A stretch of DNA of 64,000 bases, from the NCBI RefSeq assembly GCF_900635445.1, contig NZ_LR134117.1, positions 4,402,001 to 4,466,000 on the forward strand. The letters run 5' to 3'. The notes beneath the pieces are model-generated. The model worked only from the letters and a program-made list of their open reading frames with translations, searched no databases and had not been told where the DNA came from. Position numbers and translations under genes: made by a program. Positions 53,612 through 63,089 of the stretch are shown piece after piece. Source of the DNA: Serratia odorifera (GTDB lineage: Bacteria > Pseudomonadota > Gammaproteobacteria > Enterobacterales > Enterobacteriaceae). Within the stretch, counting starts at the first letter, position 1. Every line of letters begins with the position of its first letter.

Positions 53612-53692
53612 TATTATATCCTTACTGGCTAACTGGCCTGGCCGCATGCAAGCGGGTCGGCGGTGAAATACCCTGGTGTTGGCATCAATAAG

Positions 53693-53720
53693 ATACCTAT
53701 ACAATACCTTAATAATACCT
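53693..53720 (-). promoter_or_regulatory. three ATACCT repeats at 11-base spacing, probable YegW operator
   Basis: ATACCT occurs at 53693, 53704 and 53715, exactly one helical turn apart, in the yegT promoter region (read as AGGTAT on the coding strand). This is a good candidate for binding by the GntR-type regulator. Confidence 0.5.
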
Positions 53721-53766
53721 TTGTTTTTTTGCAACGATCTTGCTCACATTTCATGCAGTCGACCGT

Positions 53767-53783
53767 TGTTTAAGTTTGGTTTA
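53767..53783 (+). promoter_or_regulatory. PhoP box, perfect
   Basis: TGTTTA-AGTTT-GGTTTA matches the known (T/G)GTTTA-N5-(T/G)GTTTA box. It lies upstream of a second box, before phoP. Confidence 0.75.
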
Positions 53784-53798
53784 TCTTCACGTCCGGGC

Positions 53799-53815
53799 TG
53801 TTTATCAAGCGTTTA
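53799..53815 (+). promoter_or_regulatory. PhoP box, near-perfect, with -10
   Basis: TGTTTA-TCAAG-CGTTTA ends 12 bases before GATAAT at 53828-53833, the spacing found in PhoP-activated promoters. It indicates autoregulation of phoPQ. Confidence 0.75.
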
Positions 53816-53918
53816 TCGGTTATTGCGGATAATCAGGCAGTAAAAGCATGCTTAAATGCGTGATACCTTTATAATTTAGGCGACGGAGCTTCACCGCGCG
53901 TAAACAGGAGTCTGCTCT

Positions 53919-54591
53919 ATGCGAGTATTGGTTGTTGAAGATAACGGTCTGCTGCGCCATCACCTTTCTGTACAAATGCGCGAAATGGTCACCAGGTTGA
54001 CGCCGCCGAAGATGCCAAAGAAGCGGATTACTTTCTGCAGGAACATGCGCCGGACATTGCGATTGTCGACCTCGGCCTGCCCGGCGAAGACGGCATGAGC
54101 CTGATCCGCCGCTGGCGCGCACATCAGGTGAAACTGCCGATCCTGGTACTCACCGCCCGTGAAAGCTGGCAGGACAAGGTCGCAGTGCTGGAAGCCGGCG
54201 CCGACGACTACGTCACCAAACCCTTTCATCTGGAAGAAGTCATCGCCCGCATGCAGGCGCTGATGCGCCGCAACAGCGGCCTGGCGTCGCAGGTGATTCG
54301 TGCTGCGCCGTTCCAGATCGATCTGTCGCGGCGTGAGCTGAGCGTCAACGATCGGCCGATCAAGCTGACCGCGTTCGAATACACCATCATCGAAACGCTG
54401 ATCCGCAACGCCGGCAAAGGTGGTCAGCCAAAGATTCACTGATGCTGCAACTGTATCCAGACGCCGAGCTGCGCGAAAGCCACACCATCGACGTACTGAT
54501 GGGGCGTCTGCGCAAAAAATTACAGGCTGAATATCCGCAGGAAGTCATCACTACGGTGCGCGGTCAGGGTTATCGTTTCGATACCAAGTGA
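53919..54591 (+). pseudogene. phoP: response regulator PhoP, frameshifted
   Basis: The receiver domain starts MRVLVVEDNGLLRHHLSVQM, with DIAIVDLGLPGEDGMSLIRR (phospho-Asp) and ILVLTARESWQDKV. The winged-helix domain has RELSVNDRPIKLTAFEYTII and ESHTIDVLMGRLRKKL. One base is missing at 53987-53988 and one extra base is present at 54419-54420 and at 54428-54429. Repaired length is 223 residues, as in E. coli. It controls Mg2+/low-pH response genes. The damage is probably sequence error. Confidence 0.88.
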
Positions 54592-54596
54592 GCATA

Positions 54597-56054
54597 ATGT
54601 TCAACAAGGATAAAAAACCGTTCTCGCTACGCGCGCGTTTCCTGATGGCAACCGCCGGAGTCATTCTGGCGCTGTCGCTGTCCTATGGCCTGGTGGCGGT
54701 GGTCGGCTATATCGTCAGTTTCGACAAGACCGCTTTCCGCCTGCTGCGCGGCGAGAGCAATTTATTCTTCAGCCTGGCGCAGTGGAAAGATCAAAAGCTG
54801 ACCATCGCCATACCGCCGGATATCGACATCAATTCGCCGACGCTGGTGTTCATCTATGATGAACAGGGCAAACTGCTGTGGAGCCAGCGCCAGGTGCCGG
54901 AACTGGAAAAACTGATCCAGCGCGACTGGCTGAAGGAAGCGGGGTTTTATGAAATTGACACCGATACGCACGTCAGTAGCGAAGTGCTCGGCGATAACCC
55001 CAAAGCCCAGGATCAGCTGAAACGTTATGACGATACCGATCAGAACGCGCTGACGCACTCGGTAGCGGTCAATAAATACGCGGCAACCGCACGGCTGCCC
55101 GCACTGACCATCGTGGTGGTGGATTCCATCCCACAGGAACTGCAACGCTCTGACGTGGTATGGGAATGGTTCAGCTACGTACTATTGGCCAACCTGCTGC
55201 TGGTGGTGCCGTTGCTGTGGCTGGCAGCCTATTGGAGCCTGCGGCCGATTAAAGCGCTGATCAATCAGGTCAGCGAACTGGAAAACGGTGCGCGCGAACA
55301 GTTGGATGAAAACCCACCCAGCGAACTGCGCGGTCTGGTACGCAACCTGAACATTCTGGTGCGTAACGAGCGCCAGCGCTATACCAAGTACCGCACCACC
55401 CTGTCCGATCTTACCCATAGCCTGAAAACGCCGTTGGCGGTCTTGCAGACCACGTTGCGTTCACTGCGCTCCGGCAAGCAAACCACCATCGAAGAAGCCG
55501 AACCCATCATGCTGGAGCAAATCAGCCGTATTTCACAACAGATCGGCTACTATCTGCACCGCGCCAGCATCAACTCGGGTCAGACGGTGCTGACGCGCGA
55601 AATCCATTCGGTACCCGCACTGCTCGACGGCCTGACGGTGGCGCTGAACAAGGTTTATCAACGTAAAGGCGTGGCGATCACGCTGGATATCTCGCCGGAA
55701 ATCACCTTTGTCGGCGAGAAAAACGACTTTATGGAAGTGATGGGCAACATACTGGAAAATGCCTGCAAATACTGCCTCGAATTTGTCGAGATCACTTCAC
55801 TCCACTCTGACAAAAATCTCACCCTCGTTATCGACGACGACGGCCCTGGCATTCCGGAAAGCAAACGCAGTCTGATATTCCAACGTGGTCAGCGCGTTGA
55901 TACCCTGCGTCCCGGCCAGGGCCTTGGGCTGTCCGTGGCGGCGGAAATCATTGAACAATACGACGGCAGTATTACCATCAGCGACAGTCCACTCGGCGGC
56001 GCGCGCATGATGGTCACCTTCGCTCGCCAGCACGATTCCCACCACAACGAGTGA
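54597..56054 (+). CDS. phoQ: sensor histidine kinase PhoQ
   Basis: A 485-residue membrane kinase. Two membrane helices (about 20-42 and 190-215) flank the periplasmic sensor with RLLRGESNLFFSLAQWKDQK. A HAMP domain and DHp with phospho-His in DLTHSLKTPLAVLQTTLRSL follow, then a HATPase domain (NACKYCLEF, DDGPGIPESKRSLIFQRGQ). ATG 54597 is used; a GTG at 54588 overlaps the phoP stop. The acidic cluster before THSVAVN is weaker (YDDTDQNAL) than in E. coli. Confidence 0.93.
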   Translation: MFNKDKKPFSLRARFLMATAGVILALSLSYGLVAVVGYIVSFDKTAFRLLRGESNLFFSLAQWKDQKLTIAIPPDIDINSPTLVFIYDEQGKLLWSQRQVPELEKLIQRDWLKEAGFYEIDTDTHVSSEVLGDNPKAQDQLKRYDDTDQNALTHSVAVNKYAATARLPALTIVVVDSIPQELQRSDVVWEWFSYVLLANLLLVVPLLWLAAYWSLRPIKALINQVSELENGAREQLDENPPSELRGLVRNLNILVRNERQRYTKYRTTLSDLTHSLKTPLAVLQTTLRSLRSGKQTTIEEAEPIMLEQISRISQQIGYYLHRASINSGQTVLTREIHSVPALLDGLTVALNKVYQRKGVAITLDISPEITFVGEKNDFMEVMGNILENACKYCLEFVEITSLHSDKNLTLVIDDDGPGIPESKRSLIFQRGQRVDTLRPGQGLGLSVAAEIIEQYDGSITISDSPLGGARMMVTFARQHDSHHNE

Positions 56055-56138
56055 ATTCTGTTGCTCAGGCCCCGATCCAACGGGCCTGACTTCCGTTATA
56101 ATCCCTGTCACGCTCACTCCTCTATCCTGGAATAGACT

Positions 56139-57260
56139 ATGGATTATCAATTAGATTTGGACTGGAACGACTTTTTGCAACGTTATTGGCAAAAGCGTCC
56201 GGTAATTCTGAAGCGCGGCTTCAAAAACTTTATCGATCCGATCTCCCCGGATGAGCTGGCTGGGCTGGCAATGGAAAACGAAGTGGATAGCCGTTTAGTC
56301 AGCCATCAGGACGGACGCTGGCAGGTGGCACACGGGCCATTCGAAAGTTATGACCATCTGGGCGAAAACAACTGGTCGCTGCTGGTACAGGCGGTCGACC
56401 ACTGGCACGAGCCTTCCAGCGCCTTGATGCGCCCGTTCCGTCAACTGCCCGACTGGCGTATGGACGACCTGATGATCTCCTTCTCGGTACCCGGCGGCGG
56501 CGTGGGACCACACCTCGATCAATACGACGTGTTTATCATTCAGGGCACCGGCCGTCGCCGCTGGCGCGTGGGTGAAAAAGTGCCCATGAAACAGCACTGT
56601 CCCCACCCCGACCTGCTCCAGGTGGCGCCGTTTGACGCGATCATCGACGAAGAAATGGAACCGGGTGATATTCTGTACATTCCACCGGGTTTCCCGCATG
56701 AAGGCTACGCGCTGGAGAACGCACTGAACTATTCCGTCGGCTTCCGCGCCCCCAACGGTCGCGAACTGGTGAGCGGCTTTGCCGATTACGTACTGGCGCG
56801 TGAACTGGGCAGCCAGCGCTACGGCGATCCAGACATCACGCTGCGCGATCAACCGGCAACGGTGCTGCCGCAGGAAGTGGATGCGCTGCGCAAGATGATG
56901 CTGGATCTGGTGCAACAACCTGAACATTTCGAAAAGTGGTTTGGTGAATTCATTTCGCAATCGCGCCATGAGCTGGACGTTGCGCCGCCGGAGCCGCCGT
57001 ATCAGGCCGGCGATATCTACGAGCTACTGCAACAGGGCGAAGCGCTGCAACGCCTGGGCGGGCTGCGCGTACTGCGCGTTGGCGATCGCTGTTTCGTCAA
57101 CGGGGAACTGATTGACACCGAACAGCAGCAGGCCGCTGACGCACTGTGCCAACACTTCAGCGTCGATGCCGCCATGCTCGGTGAGGCGATCGACGATCCG
57201 TCATTCCTGGCGTTGCTGACCACGCTGGTTAACAGCGGCTACTGGTACTTCAACGATTAA
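56139..57260 (+). CDS. roxA: ribosomal protein uL16 arginine hydroxylase
   Basis: A 373-residue JmjC 2-oxoglutarate/Fe(II) oxygenase (YcfD/RoxA) that hydroxylates Arg81 of ribosomal protein L16. The iron ligands are in GPHLDQYDVFIIQGTGRRRW (His, Asp) and PPGFPHEGYALENALNYSVG (His). The dimerisation and winged-helix parts follow. It lies after phoQ, with its own ribosome binding site. Confidence 0.92.
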   Translation: MDYQLDLDWNDFLQRYWQKRPVILKRGFKNFIDPISPDELAGLAMENEVDSRLVSHQDGRWQVAHGPFESYDHLGENNWSLLVQAVDHWHEPSSALMRPFRQLPDWRMDDLMISFSVPGGGVGPHLDQYDVFIIQGTGRRRWRVGEKVPMKQHCPHPDLLQVAPFDAIIDEEMEPGDILYIPPGFPHEGYALENALNYSVGFRAPNGRELVSGFADYVLARELGSQRYGDPDITLRDQPATVLPQEVDALRKMMLDLVQQPEHFEKWFGEFISQSRHELDVAPPEPPYQAGDIYELLQQGEALQRLGGLRVLRVGDRCFVNGELIDTEQQQAADALCQHFSVDAAMLGEAIDDPSFLALLTTLVNSGYWYFND

Positions 57261-57265
57261 CCGGA

Positions 57266-57291
57266 TGCCCCTCTCTAGATGCAGAGGGGCA
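57266..57291. terminator. bidirectional terminator between roxA and hcxB
   Basis: TGCCCCTCT (57266-57274) pairs with AGAGGGGCA (57283-57291). Weak T tracts follow in the plus direction. It separates the convergent genes roxA and hcxB. Confidence 0.65.
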
Positions 57292-57304
57292 TTTCTCCAC
57301 ACCG

Positions 57305-58402
57305 TCAGTGTGGCTCCTCGCTCGCCATCCCCCGATAATGCTCCAATTCATCCGACGGCATGCCGGCCTGATGGGCGGCGGCGCAAATCTGCTGCCAGGT
57401 GTTGCCGTCAATCGGGATACCGTCAGCCAGCCGTGCTGCACGGTTAGCCTGCTCCCATTCCCCCGGCACCTGAATCGGTACGTCGCTGCTTTCCGGCGAG
57501 GCTTTCACCCAGTCGATAAAGGCTTGCGCTTCGGCCTGCATCTGTGGTGCGGCAAAAGCATCCGGATTGAGGATCAGCGTCGTCATGCAGTTGGTAATCG
57601 CATCGTTACCCGCAGCCTTCAACGTCTCGTCATGGGTCGTGCGCCCACCGGATAGCGCGCCACCGAGGATTTCGCACATCGTTGCCAGCGCATAGCCCTT
57701 ATGGGCGCCAAAGGCCAGCAGCGAACCGAACGGCGCTTCATGCATCACCTTCGGCTCGCTGGTCGGTCGCCCTTGATTATCGATCAGATAGCCAGGCGCC
57801 ACCGTCAGGCCCTTGTTGTACGCCACCCGGGTTTTGCCGAAGGCGATACCGCTGGTGGCAAAATCCAGCAGCAACGGCGTTTTGCCCGGACGCGGGAAAA
57901 TGACACAAAACGGGTTGGTGCCAAACCGCCGATCGCTGCCACCGAAGGGCGCCACCATCGGGTCACCGACCACATTGACAAAATGGATGGAAATAAAGCC
58001 GGCTGCCGCGCACTGTTCCGCCCAATGGCCAATGCGGCCAACGTGATGCGCATTGTGCAGTGCCACCGCCGCCAGCCCCAGTTGCCGCGCGCGTTCGATA
58101 CCCTGCTCCATCGCTTCGCTGGCCACCACCTGGCCAAACCCCTTACCGCCGTCCAGCGTCAACACGGCGCCAGCGTCTTTCACTGGCCTGGCATGCGCGT
58201 TCAGTTGCAGCTGGCCTTGCCCGAGCGACGCCATGTAGCTCGGTATCATGCCGACGCCGTGCGAGTCATGGCCGGCGAGATTGGCCTGCACCAGATGTTC
58301 GGCCACCAGTTCGGCCTCACGTGCGCTGCTGCCGGCGTGACGCCAGATAGCCTGCACAAACTGCCCTAATCGCTCGCTGTTGATACGGTATTCAGTGCTC
58401 AT
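57305..58402 (-). CDS. hcxB: hydroxycarboxylate dehydrogenase B
   Basis: A 365-residue NAD(P)-dependent dehydrogenase of the malate/L-lactate (Ldh2) family, acting on 2-oxo/hydroxy acids. Key segments: NLAGHDSHGVGMIPSYMASL, FGQVVASEAMEQGIE, ALHNAHHVGRIGHWAEQCAA, RFGTNPFCVIFP and HKGYALATMCEILGG. It closely matches E. coli HcxB (YbiC). Starts MSTEYRINSERLGQF at 58402. Confidence 0.9.
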   Translation of the reverse strand: MSTEYRINSERLGQFVQAIWRHAGSSAREAELVAEHLVQANLAGHDSHGVGMIPSYMASLGQGQLQLNAHARPVKDAGAVLTLDGGKGFGQVVASEAMEQGIERARQLGLAAVALHNAHHVGRIGHWAEQCAAAGFISIHFVNVVGDPMVAPFGGSDRRFGTNPFCVIFPRPGKTPLLLDFATSGIAFGKTRVAYNKGLTVAPGYLIDNQGRPTSEPKVMHEAPFGSLLAFGAHKGYALATMCEILGGALSGGRTTHDETLKAAGNDAITNCMTTLILNPDAFAAPQMQAEAQAFIDWVKASPESSDVPIQVPGEWEQANRAARLADGIPIDGNTWQQICAAAHQAGMPSDELEHYRGMASEEPH

Positions 58403-58474
58403 TGCCAAGTCCTTGCGCCTAAAAATGGTAACCACAACCCTAGGCACAAAAGCAGAATGCGGCAAGTGGGTGCT

Positions 58475-59709
58475 TTATTTTCCCTTGGCGCGCTCCGCGG
58501 TCAGCGCCGCAATGCGCATAATCACCGCCACCGCCTGCTCCATGCCTTCCAAGGTAATAAACTCATGCTTGCCGTGAAAATTATAGCCGCCGGTAAACAG
58601 GTTCGGACACGGTAGGCCTTTAAAGGAAAGCTGCGCACCGTCGGTGCCACCGCGGATAGGTTTCATCACCGGTTCAATACCGCAATCGCGCATCGCCTGC
58701 TGCGCCAGCGCGATCACATGCGGATGGCTGGCCACCTGTTCGCGCATATTGTAGTAACTGTCCTCAATGGTGAGGTCGATGCTGCAGTCGCGCGGCAGTT
58801 CCTTGCCCAGTTGCTGGACAATGGCGATCATGCGACGCTTGCGCGCTTCAAAGCCCTCGCGCTCAAAATCGCGCAGTATGTAATGCATTTCGGCACGTTC
58901 GACATGCCCCTTGATGCTGCTGAGATGATAAAAACCCTGATAGCCGTCGGTGGTTTCCGGCATTTCGTCAGTGGGCAAAGCCTGATGCAACCGGGTCGCC
59001 AACGATAGCGCATTCACCATCACGCCTTTGGCGCTGCCAGGATGGACATTGTTGCCGACAATTTTCACCGTCACCGACGCCGCATTGAAGTTTTCACATT
59101 CCAGTTCGCCCACACCGCCACCGTCAACGGTGTACGCCCATTCGGCGTCAAATGCCCCTACGTCAAAGTAATGCGCCCCCTTGCCCACTTCTTCGTCCGG
59201 TGTGAAGGCGACGCGAATATCACCGTGCGGGATCTGGCTGTGCTTGAGCCGCACCATGGCGGTGATGATTTCTGCAATGCCGGCTTTGTCATCGGCGCCG
59301 AGCAGCGTTTTGCCGTCGGTGGTGATCAGCGTCTGCCCCAGCATTTGATGCAGCACCGGGAACATCACCGGTGACAGCACTTCATCGCCGATGCCAAGGG
59401 CAATATCGCCGCCACGGTAGTTTTCCACGATCTGCGGATTAATGTGTTTGCCGCTAAAGTCCGGTGAAGTATCCAGATGGGAAATGAAGCCGATGGCCGG
59501 TACCGGCCAGGCCACGTTGCCCGGCAGCGTGCCGGTCACACAGCCCTGTTCGCTGAGCGATACCTGTTCAAACCCCAGTCCGATCATATCGCGCTGCAAG
59601 GCACGCGCCAGCTTCAACTGGCCGTCAGTGCTTGGCACATGTTTGACGTTCGCTTTGGACTGCGTGTCGAAAGTGACGTAGTGAAAAAACGATCTAGTAG
59701 TTTGTCCAT
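58475..59709 (-). pseudogene. pepT: peptidase T (tripeptidase), frameshifted near the N-terminus
   Basis: The real start MDKLLDRFF is at 59709. After about nine codons the frame is lost at the A run 59684-59689 (six, seven expected), and the normal frame gives HYVTFDTQSKANVKHVPSTD. The rest is intact: zinc site FISHLDTSPDFSG, DDKAGIAEIITAM, TPDEEVGKGAHYFDVGAFD and IRGGTDGAQLSFKGLPCPN. Repaired length 411 residues. It cleaves N-terminal residues from tripeptides. Confidence 0.9.
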
Positions 59710-60136
59710 GGTTCCACCCTCAGAATGTCGCGTTTCATTATGCGCAACCGCCGCTGGCCGAATATTGAGACAGGTCAGTTTAACCCGCGTTAACTAAAAT
59801 CATTAATTACCGTGATGTTTGCTCGTCAAAGAAACGGCCCAAGAGGCGGATTCGGCTCGCTAATCGGCTTGGCGACGCTGCCCCCACGGCAAGCCGGTGC
59901 GATATCGACAGGCAATCAGCGCATAAAATTGCAGCATTGTGTCGCTATAATGGTGAAAATCAGCGCGTTGGCTTTCATTTCGCTCGCTCAGCGTCTATCA
60001 TGCGCGCTCTAAAAATTTCAAGCGGCGTCGCTGGTTTTGAGCTTAATTGTTAATAGGGGATAACCCCGCAGCTCTCGCAGTCTTTTCCAGCGGCGGTTCT
60101 ATCTGCATCACCCCACGGGATAGAGTGACACCATAA
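59710..60136. other. divergent pepT-potA intergenic region
   Basis: A 427-base gene-free stretch. It holds a consensus TATAAT at 59946-59951 for plus-strand transcription with no good -35, an inverted repeat CGGCTTG/CAAGCCG (59865-59871, 59890-59896), and a short AGGGGATAACCCC stem near 60055. The potA ribosome binding site is weak. Confidence 0.5.
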
Positions 60137-61252
60137 ATGACTGAGAAATCTTCTCTGACACCACTCGTTGAACTGAAAGCGCTAAGCAAAGGTTTCGACG
60201 GCAAGGCAATCATCGCCGATCTCGCACTCACCATTAACCACGGCGAATTCCTGACCATTCTTGGCCCGTCCGGCTGCGGCAAGACCACGGTGCTACGGCT
60301 GATTGCCGGTCTGGAAGACGCCGACAGCGGCCAGATCGTGCTCGATGGGCAGGACATCACCGACATTCCCGCCGAGCATCGCCACGTCAATACCGTGTTT
60401 CAGAGCTACGCACTGTTCCCGCATATGACGGTATTTGAAAACGTGGCGTTCGGCCTGCGCATGCAAAAAACCCCGGCGGCGGACATCGCCCCTCGGGTGG
60501 AGGAAGCGCTGCGCATGGTTCAGCTCGACACCTTTGCCCAGCGCCGCCCGAGCCAGCTTTCTGGCGGTCAGCAACAGCGTGTCGCCATCGCCCGCGCGGT
60601 GGTCAACAAACCCAAGGTGCTGTTGCTGGACGAGTCGCTCTCTGCGCTGGACTACAAGTTGCGCAAGCAGATGCAGAACGAACTGAAAGCGTTGCAGCGC
60701 AAACTCGGCATTACCTTCGTGTTCGTCACTCACGATCAGGAAGAAGCGCTGACGATGTCAGATCGCATCGTGGTGATGCGTGACGGCCGCATTGAACAGG
60801 ACGGCACGCCGCGCGAGATCTACGAAGAGCCGCGTAACCTGTTCGTCGCCAGCTTTATCGGCGAGATCAACATTTTTGCTGCCACCGTGCTGCAACGCAT
60901 CGACCACCAGCGGGTGCGAGCCAACGTGGAAGGACGCGAATGCGACATTTACGTCAGTCAGCCGGTTAGCGCAGGCCAGCAACTCAAAGTGCTGCTGAGG
61001 CCGGAAGACCTGCGGGTAGAGGAAATCAACGGTGCTGAACAGGTCGATGGCCTGATTGGCCATGTGCGTGAACGAAACTACAAGGGCATGACGCTGGAAT
61101 CGGTCGTCGAGCTGGAAAACGGCAAGATGGTGATGGTCAGCGAATTCTTTAACGAGGACGATCCGGACGTCGACCATTCACTGAACCAGAAAATGGCGGT
61201 GACCTGGGTTGAAAGCTGGGAGGTGGTACTGGCCGATGAAAACCTCGCGTAA
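60137..61252 (+). CDS. potA: spermidine/putrescine ABC transporter ATP-binding protein
   Basis: A 371-residue ATPase energising polyamine import with PotB and PotC. Walker A GPSGCGKTT, signature LSGGQQQRVAIARA and Walker B LLLDES are present, plus a C-terminal TOBE-type domain. The sequence closely follows E. coli PotA after residue 10. potB overlaps its 3' end by 17 bases. Confidence 0.93.
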   Translation: MTEKSSLTPLVELKALSKGFDGKAIIADLALTINHGEFLTILGPSGCGKTTVLRLIAGLEDADSGQIVLDGQDITDIPAEHRHVNTVFQSYALFPHMTVFENVAFGLRMQKTPAADIAPRVEEALRMVQLDTFAQRRPSQLSGGQQQRVAIARAVVNKPKVLLLDESLSALDYKLRKQMQNELKALQRKLGITFVFVTHDQEEALTMSDRIVVMRDGRIEQDGTPREIYEEPRNLFVASFIGEINIFAATVLQRIDHQRVRANVEGRECDIYVSQPVSAGQQLKVLLRPEDLRVEEINGAEQVDGLIGHVRERNYKGMTLESVVELENGKMVMVSEFFNEDDPDVDHSLNQKMAVTWVESWEVVLADENLA

Positions 61253-62096
61253 GCTGTTCCAGAATGTGGTGATCGTCGGCGTGGTCGCCTGGCTGCTGCT
61301 GTTCGTGTTTATGCCGAACCTGATGATCATCGCGACCAGTTTCCTGACGCGCGACGACGCCAACCTGGTGCAGATGGTGTTTACGCTGGACAACTACACC
61401 CGGCTGTTCGATCCGCTGTACGCCGAGGTGCTGTTGCACTCGCTGAACATGGCGGCGATCGCCACCCTGTGCTGTCTGATAGTCGGCTATCCCTTCGCCT
61501 TTATCCTGGCGCGCCTGCCACAAAAGGTGCGGCCGCTGCTGCTGTTTCTGCTGATCGTACCCTTTTGGACCAACTCACTGATCCGCATTTATGGCCTGAA
61601 GCTGTTTCTCAGCACCCGCGGCTATTTAAACGATTTTCTGTTATGGCTGGGGCTGATCGACAAACCGTTTCGCATTATGTATACCTCTGAAGCGGTGATC
61701 CTCGGACTGATCTACATTCTGCTGCCATTTATGGTGATGCCACTGTATTCCAGCATCGAAAAACTGGATAAATCCTGCCTGGAAGCGGCACGCGATCTTG
61801 GCGCCAGCAAGCTGCAAACCTTTATTCGCATCATCATTCCGTTAACCATGCCGGGCATCATCGCCGGCTGCCTGCTGGTACTGCTGCCAGCGATGGGGCT
61901 GTTCTTCGTGGCGGATCTGATGGGCGGAGCCAAAAACCTGCTCATTGGCAACGTCATCAAGAGCCAGTTCCTGAATATTCGCGACTGGCCATTCGGCGCA
62001 GCCACCAGCATCTGTCTGACGCTGGTGATGGGCCTGATGCTGCTGGTGTATTATCGTGCTGCCAAGCTGTTGAACAAGAAGGTGGAACTGGAATGA
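61236..62096 (+). CDS. potB: spermidine/putrescine ABC transporter permease
   Basis: A 286-residue inner-membrane permease with six membrane helices. The EAA loop LEAARDLGASKLQTFIRIII, which contacts PotA, lies near residues 190-210. It starts MKTSRKLFQNVVIVG at 61236, inside the potA 3' end, as in other pot operons. Confidence 0.92.
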   Translation: MKTSRKLFQNVVIVGVVAWLLLFVFMPNLMIIATSFLTRDDANLVQMVFTLDNYTRLFDPLYAEVLLHSLNMAAIATLCCLIVGYPFAFILARLPQKVRPLLLFLLIVPFWTNSLIRIYGLKLFLSTRGYLNDFLLWLGLIDKPFRIMYTSEAVILGLIYILLPFMVMPLYSSIEKLDKSCLEAARDLGASKLQTFIRIIIPLTMPGIIAGCLLVLLPAMGLFFVADLMGGAKNLLIGNVIKSQFLNIRDWPFGAATSICLTLVMGLMLLVYYRAAKLLNKKVELE

Positions 62097-62875
62097 TCGG
62101 ACGCCTGCTTCGCGGTGGTTTCATGACCATCATTTATGCCTATCTGTACATCCCGATTGTGATCCTGATCGTCAACTCGTTCAACGCATCGCGCTTCGGT
62201 ATCAACTGGCAGGGGTTTACCACCGACTGGTACAGCACGCTGTTGAACAACGACAGCCTGTTGCAGGCGGCCGGCCATTCCCTGACCATGGCGGTGCTGT
62301 CGGCCACCTTTGCCACGCTGATCGGTTCACTGACCGCCGTGGCGCTGTATCGCTACCGTTTTCGTGGCAAACCGTTCGTTAACGGCATGCTGTTTGTGGT
62401 GATGATGTCGCCGGACATCGTGATGGCCATTTCGCTGCTGGTGCTGTTTATGCTACTAGGGATTTCGCTCGGCTTCTGGTCGCTGCTGTTCTCGCACATC
62501 ACCTTCTGTTTGCCGTTCGTGGTCGTGACGGTCTATTCACGCCTGAAAGGCTTTGACGTCAAAATGCTGGAAGCAGCGCGCGATCTCGGTGCCGGCGAAG
62601 TGACCATCCTGCGCAAGATCATTTTGCCGTTGGCGATGCCGGCGGTGGCCGCCGGTTGGCTGTTGAGCTTCACCCTGTCGATGGATGACGTCGTGGTTTC
62701 ATCGTTCGTGACCGGGCCGAGCTATGAGATTTTGCCATTGAAGATTTATTCGATGGTAAAAGTCGGCGTGTCGCCGGAAGTGAATGCGCTGGCCACTATT
62801 CTGCTGATGCTGTCGCTGTTATTGGTACTCGCCAGTCAGCTGATTCTGCGCGATCGCGGCGTCAAATCGGCGTAA
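62093..62875 (+). CDS. potC: spermidine/putrescine ABC transporter permease
   Basis: A 260-residue permease with six membrane helices. EAA loop LEAARDLGAGEVTILRKIIL. N-terminus MIGRLLRGGFMTIIYAYLYI as in E. coli PotC; ATG overlaps the potB stop by four bases. No potD gene follows before the end of the window. Confidence 0.93.
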   Translation: MIGRLLRGGFMTIIYAYLYIPIVILIVNSFNASRFGINWQGFTTDWYSTLLNNDSLLQAAGHSLTMAVLSATFATLIGSLTAVALYRYRFRGKPFVNGMLFVVMMSPDIVMAISLLVLFMLLGISLGFWSLLFSHITFCLPFVVVTVYSRLKGFDVKMLEAARDLGAGEVTILRKIILPLAMPAVAAGWLLSFTLSMDDVVVSSFVTGPSYEILPLKIYSMVKVGVSPEVNALATILLMLSLLLVLASQLILRDRGVKSA

Positions 62876-62992
62876 CCGCGTCATCGGCCAGGGAACGGCC
62901 CTTACCTACTCACTATCCGGCTGCTGATTTGCCTAAGCACTACGTCAGGCATCGCCGCCCCCCTATTACCGCCGGTAAAAACCGCCCTTCAG

Positions 62993-63008
62993 TGTGAACA
63001 CCTTCACA
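62993..63008 (+). promoter_or_regulatory. perfect CRP-binding site
   Basis: TGTGA-ACACCT-TCACA matches the CRP consensus half-sites with six bases between. Its centre is about 95 bases before the predicted transcription start, a class I position. Confidence 0.75.
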
Positions 63009-63060
63009 TTTGGCACCGGTTGTCAGCCATTGACCACCGGTACCTATTTCCCCGCAACCA

Positions 63061-63089
63061 TTGCCCTGTGCGCATAATCATTTTATAAC
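63061..63089 (+). promoter_or_regulatory. predicted promoter of PTS gene
   Basis: TTGCCC (63061-63066) and TATAAC (63084-63089) are separated by 17 bases. Transcription would begin near 63096, some 90 bases before the ATG at 63186. Confidence 0.55.

Larger units (their letters stand above)
53612..53918. other. divergent yegT-phoP control region
   Basis: No gene. The left part holds three ATACCT repeats (53693-53720) before yegT. The right part holds two PhoP boxes (53767-53783 and 53799-53815), a GATAAT -10 at 53828-53833 and a second TATAAT at 53870-53875 before phoP. Confidence 0.7.

Noticed and set aside
53997..54442. PhoP as a truncated short regulator starting at an internal ATG
   Set aside because: The receiver N-terminus and the DNA-binding C-terminus are present in other frames; three indels explain the break better than a new short gene.
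56295..56969. Minus-strand frame within roxA
   Set aside because: A shadow frame; roxA is intact and has its catalytic residues.
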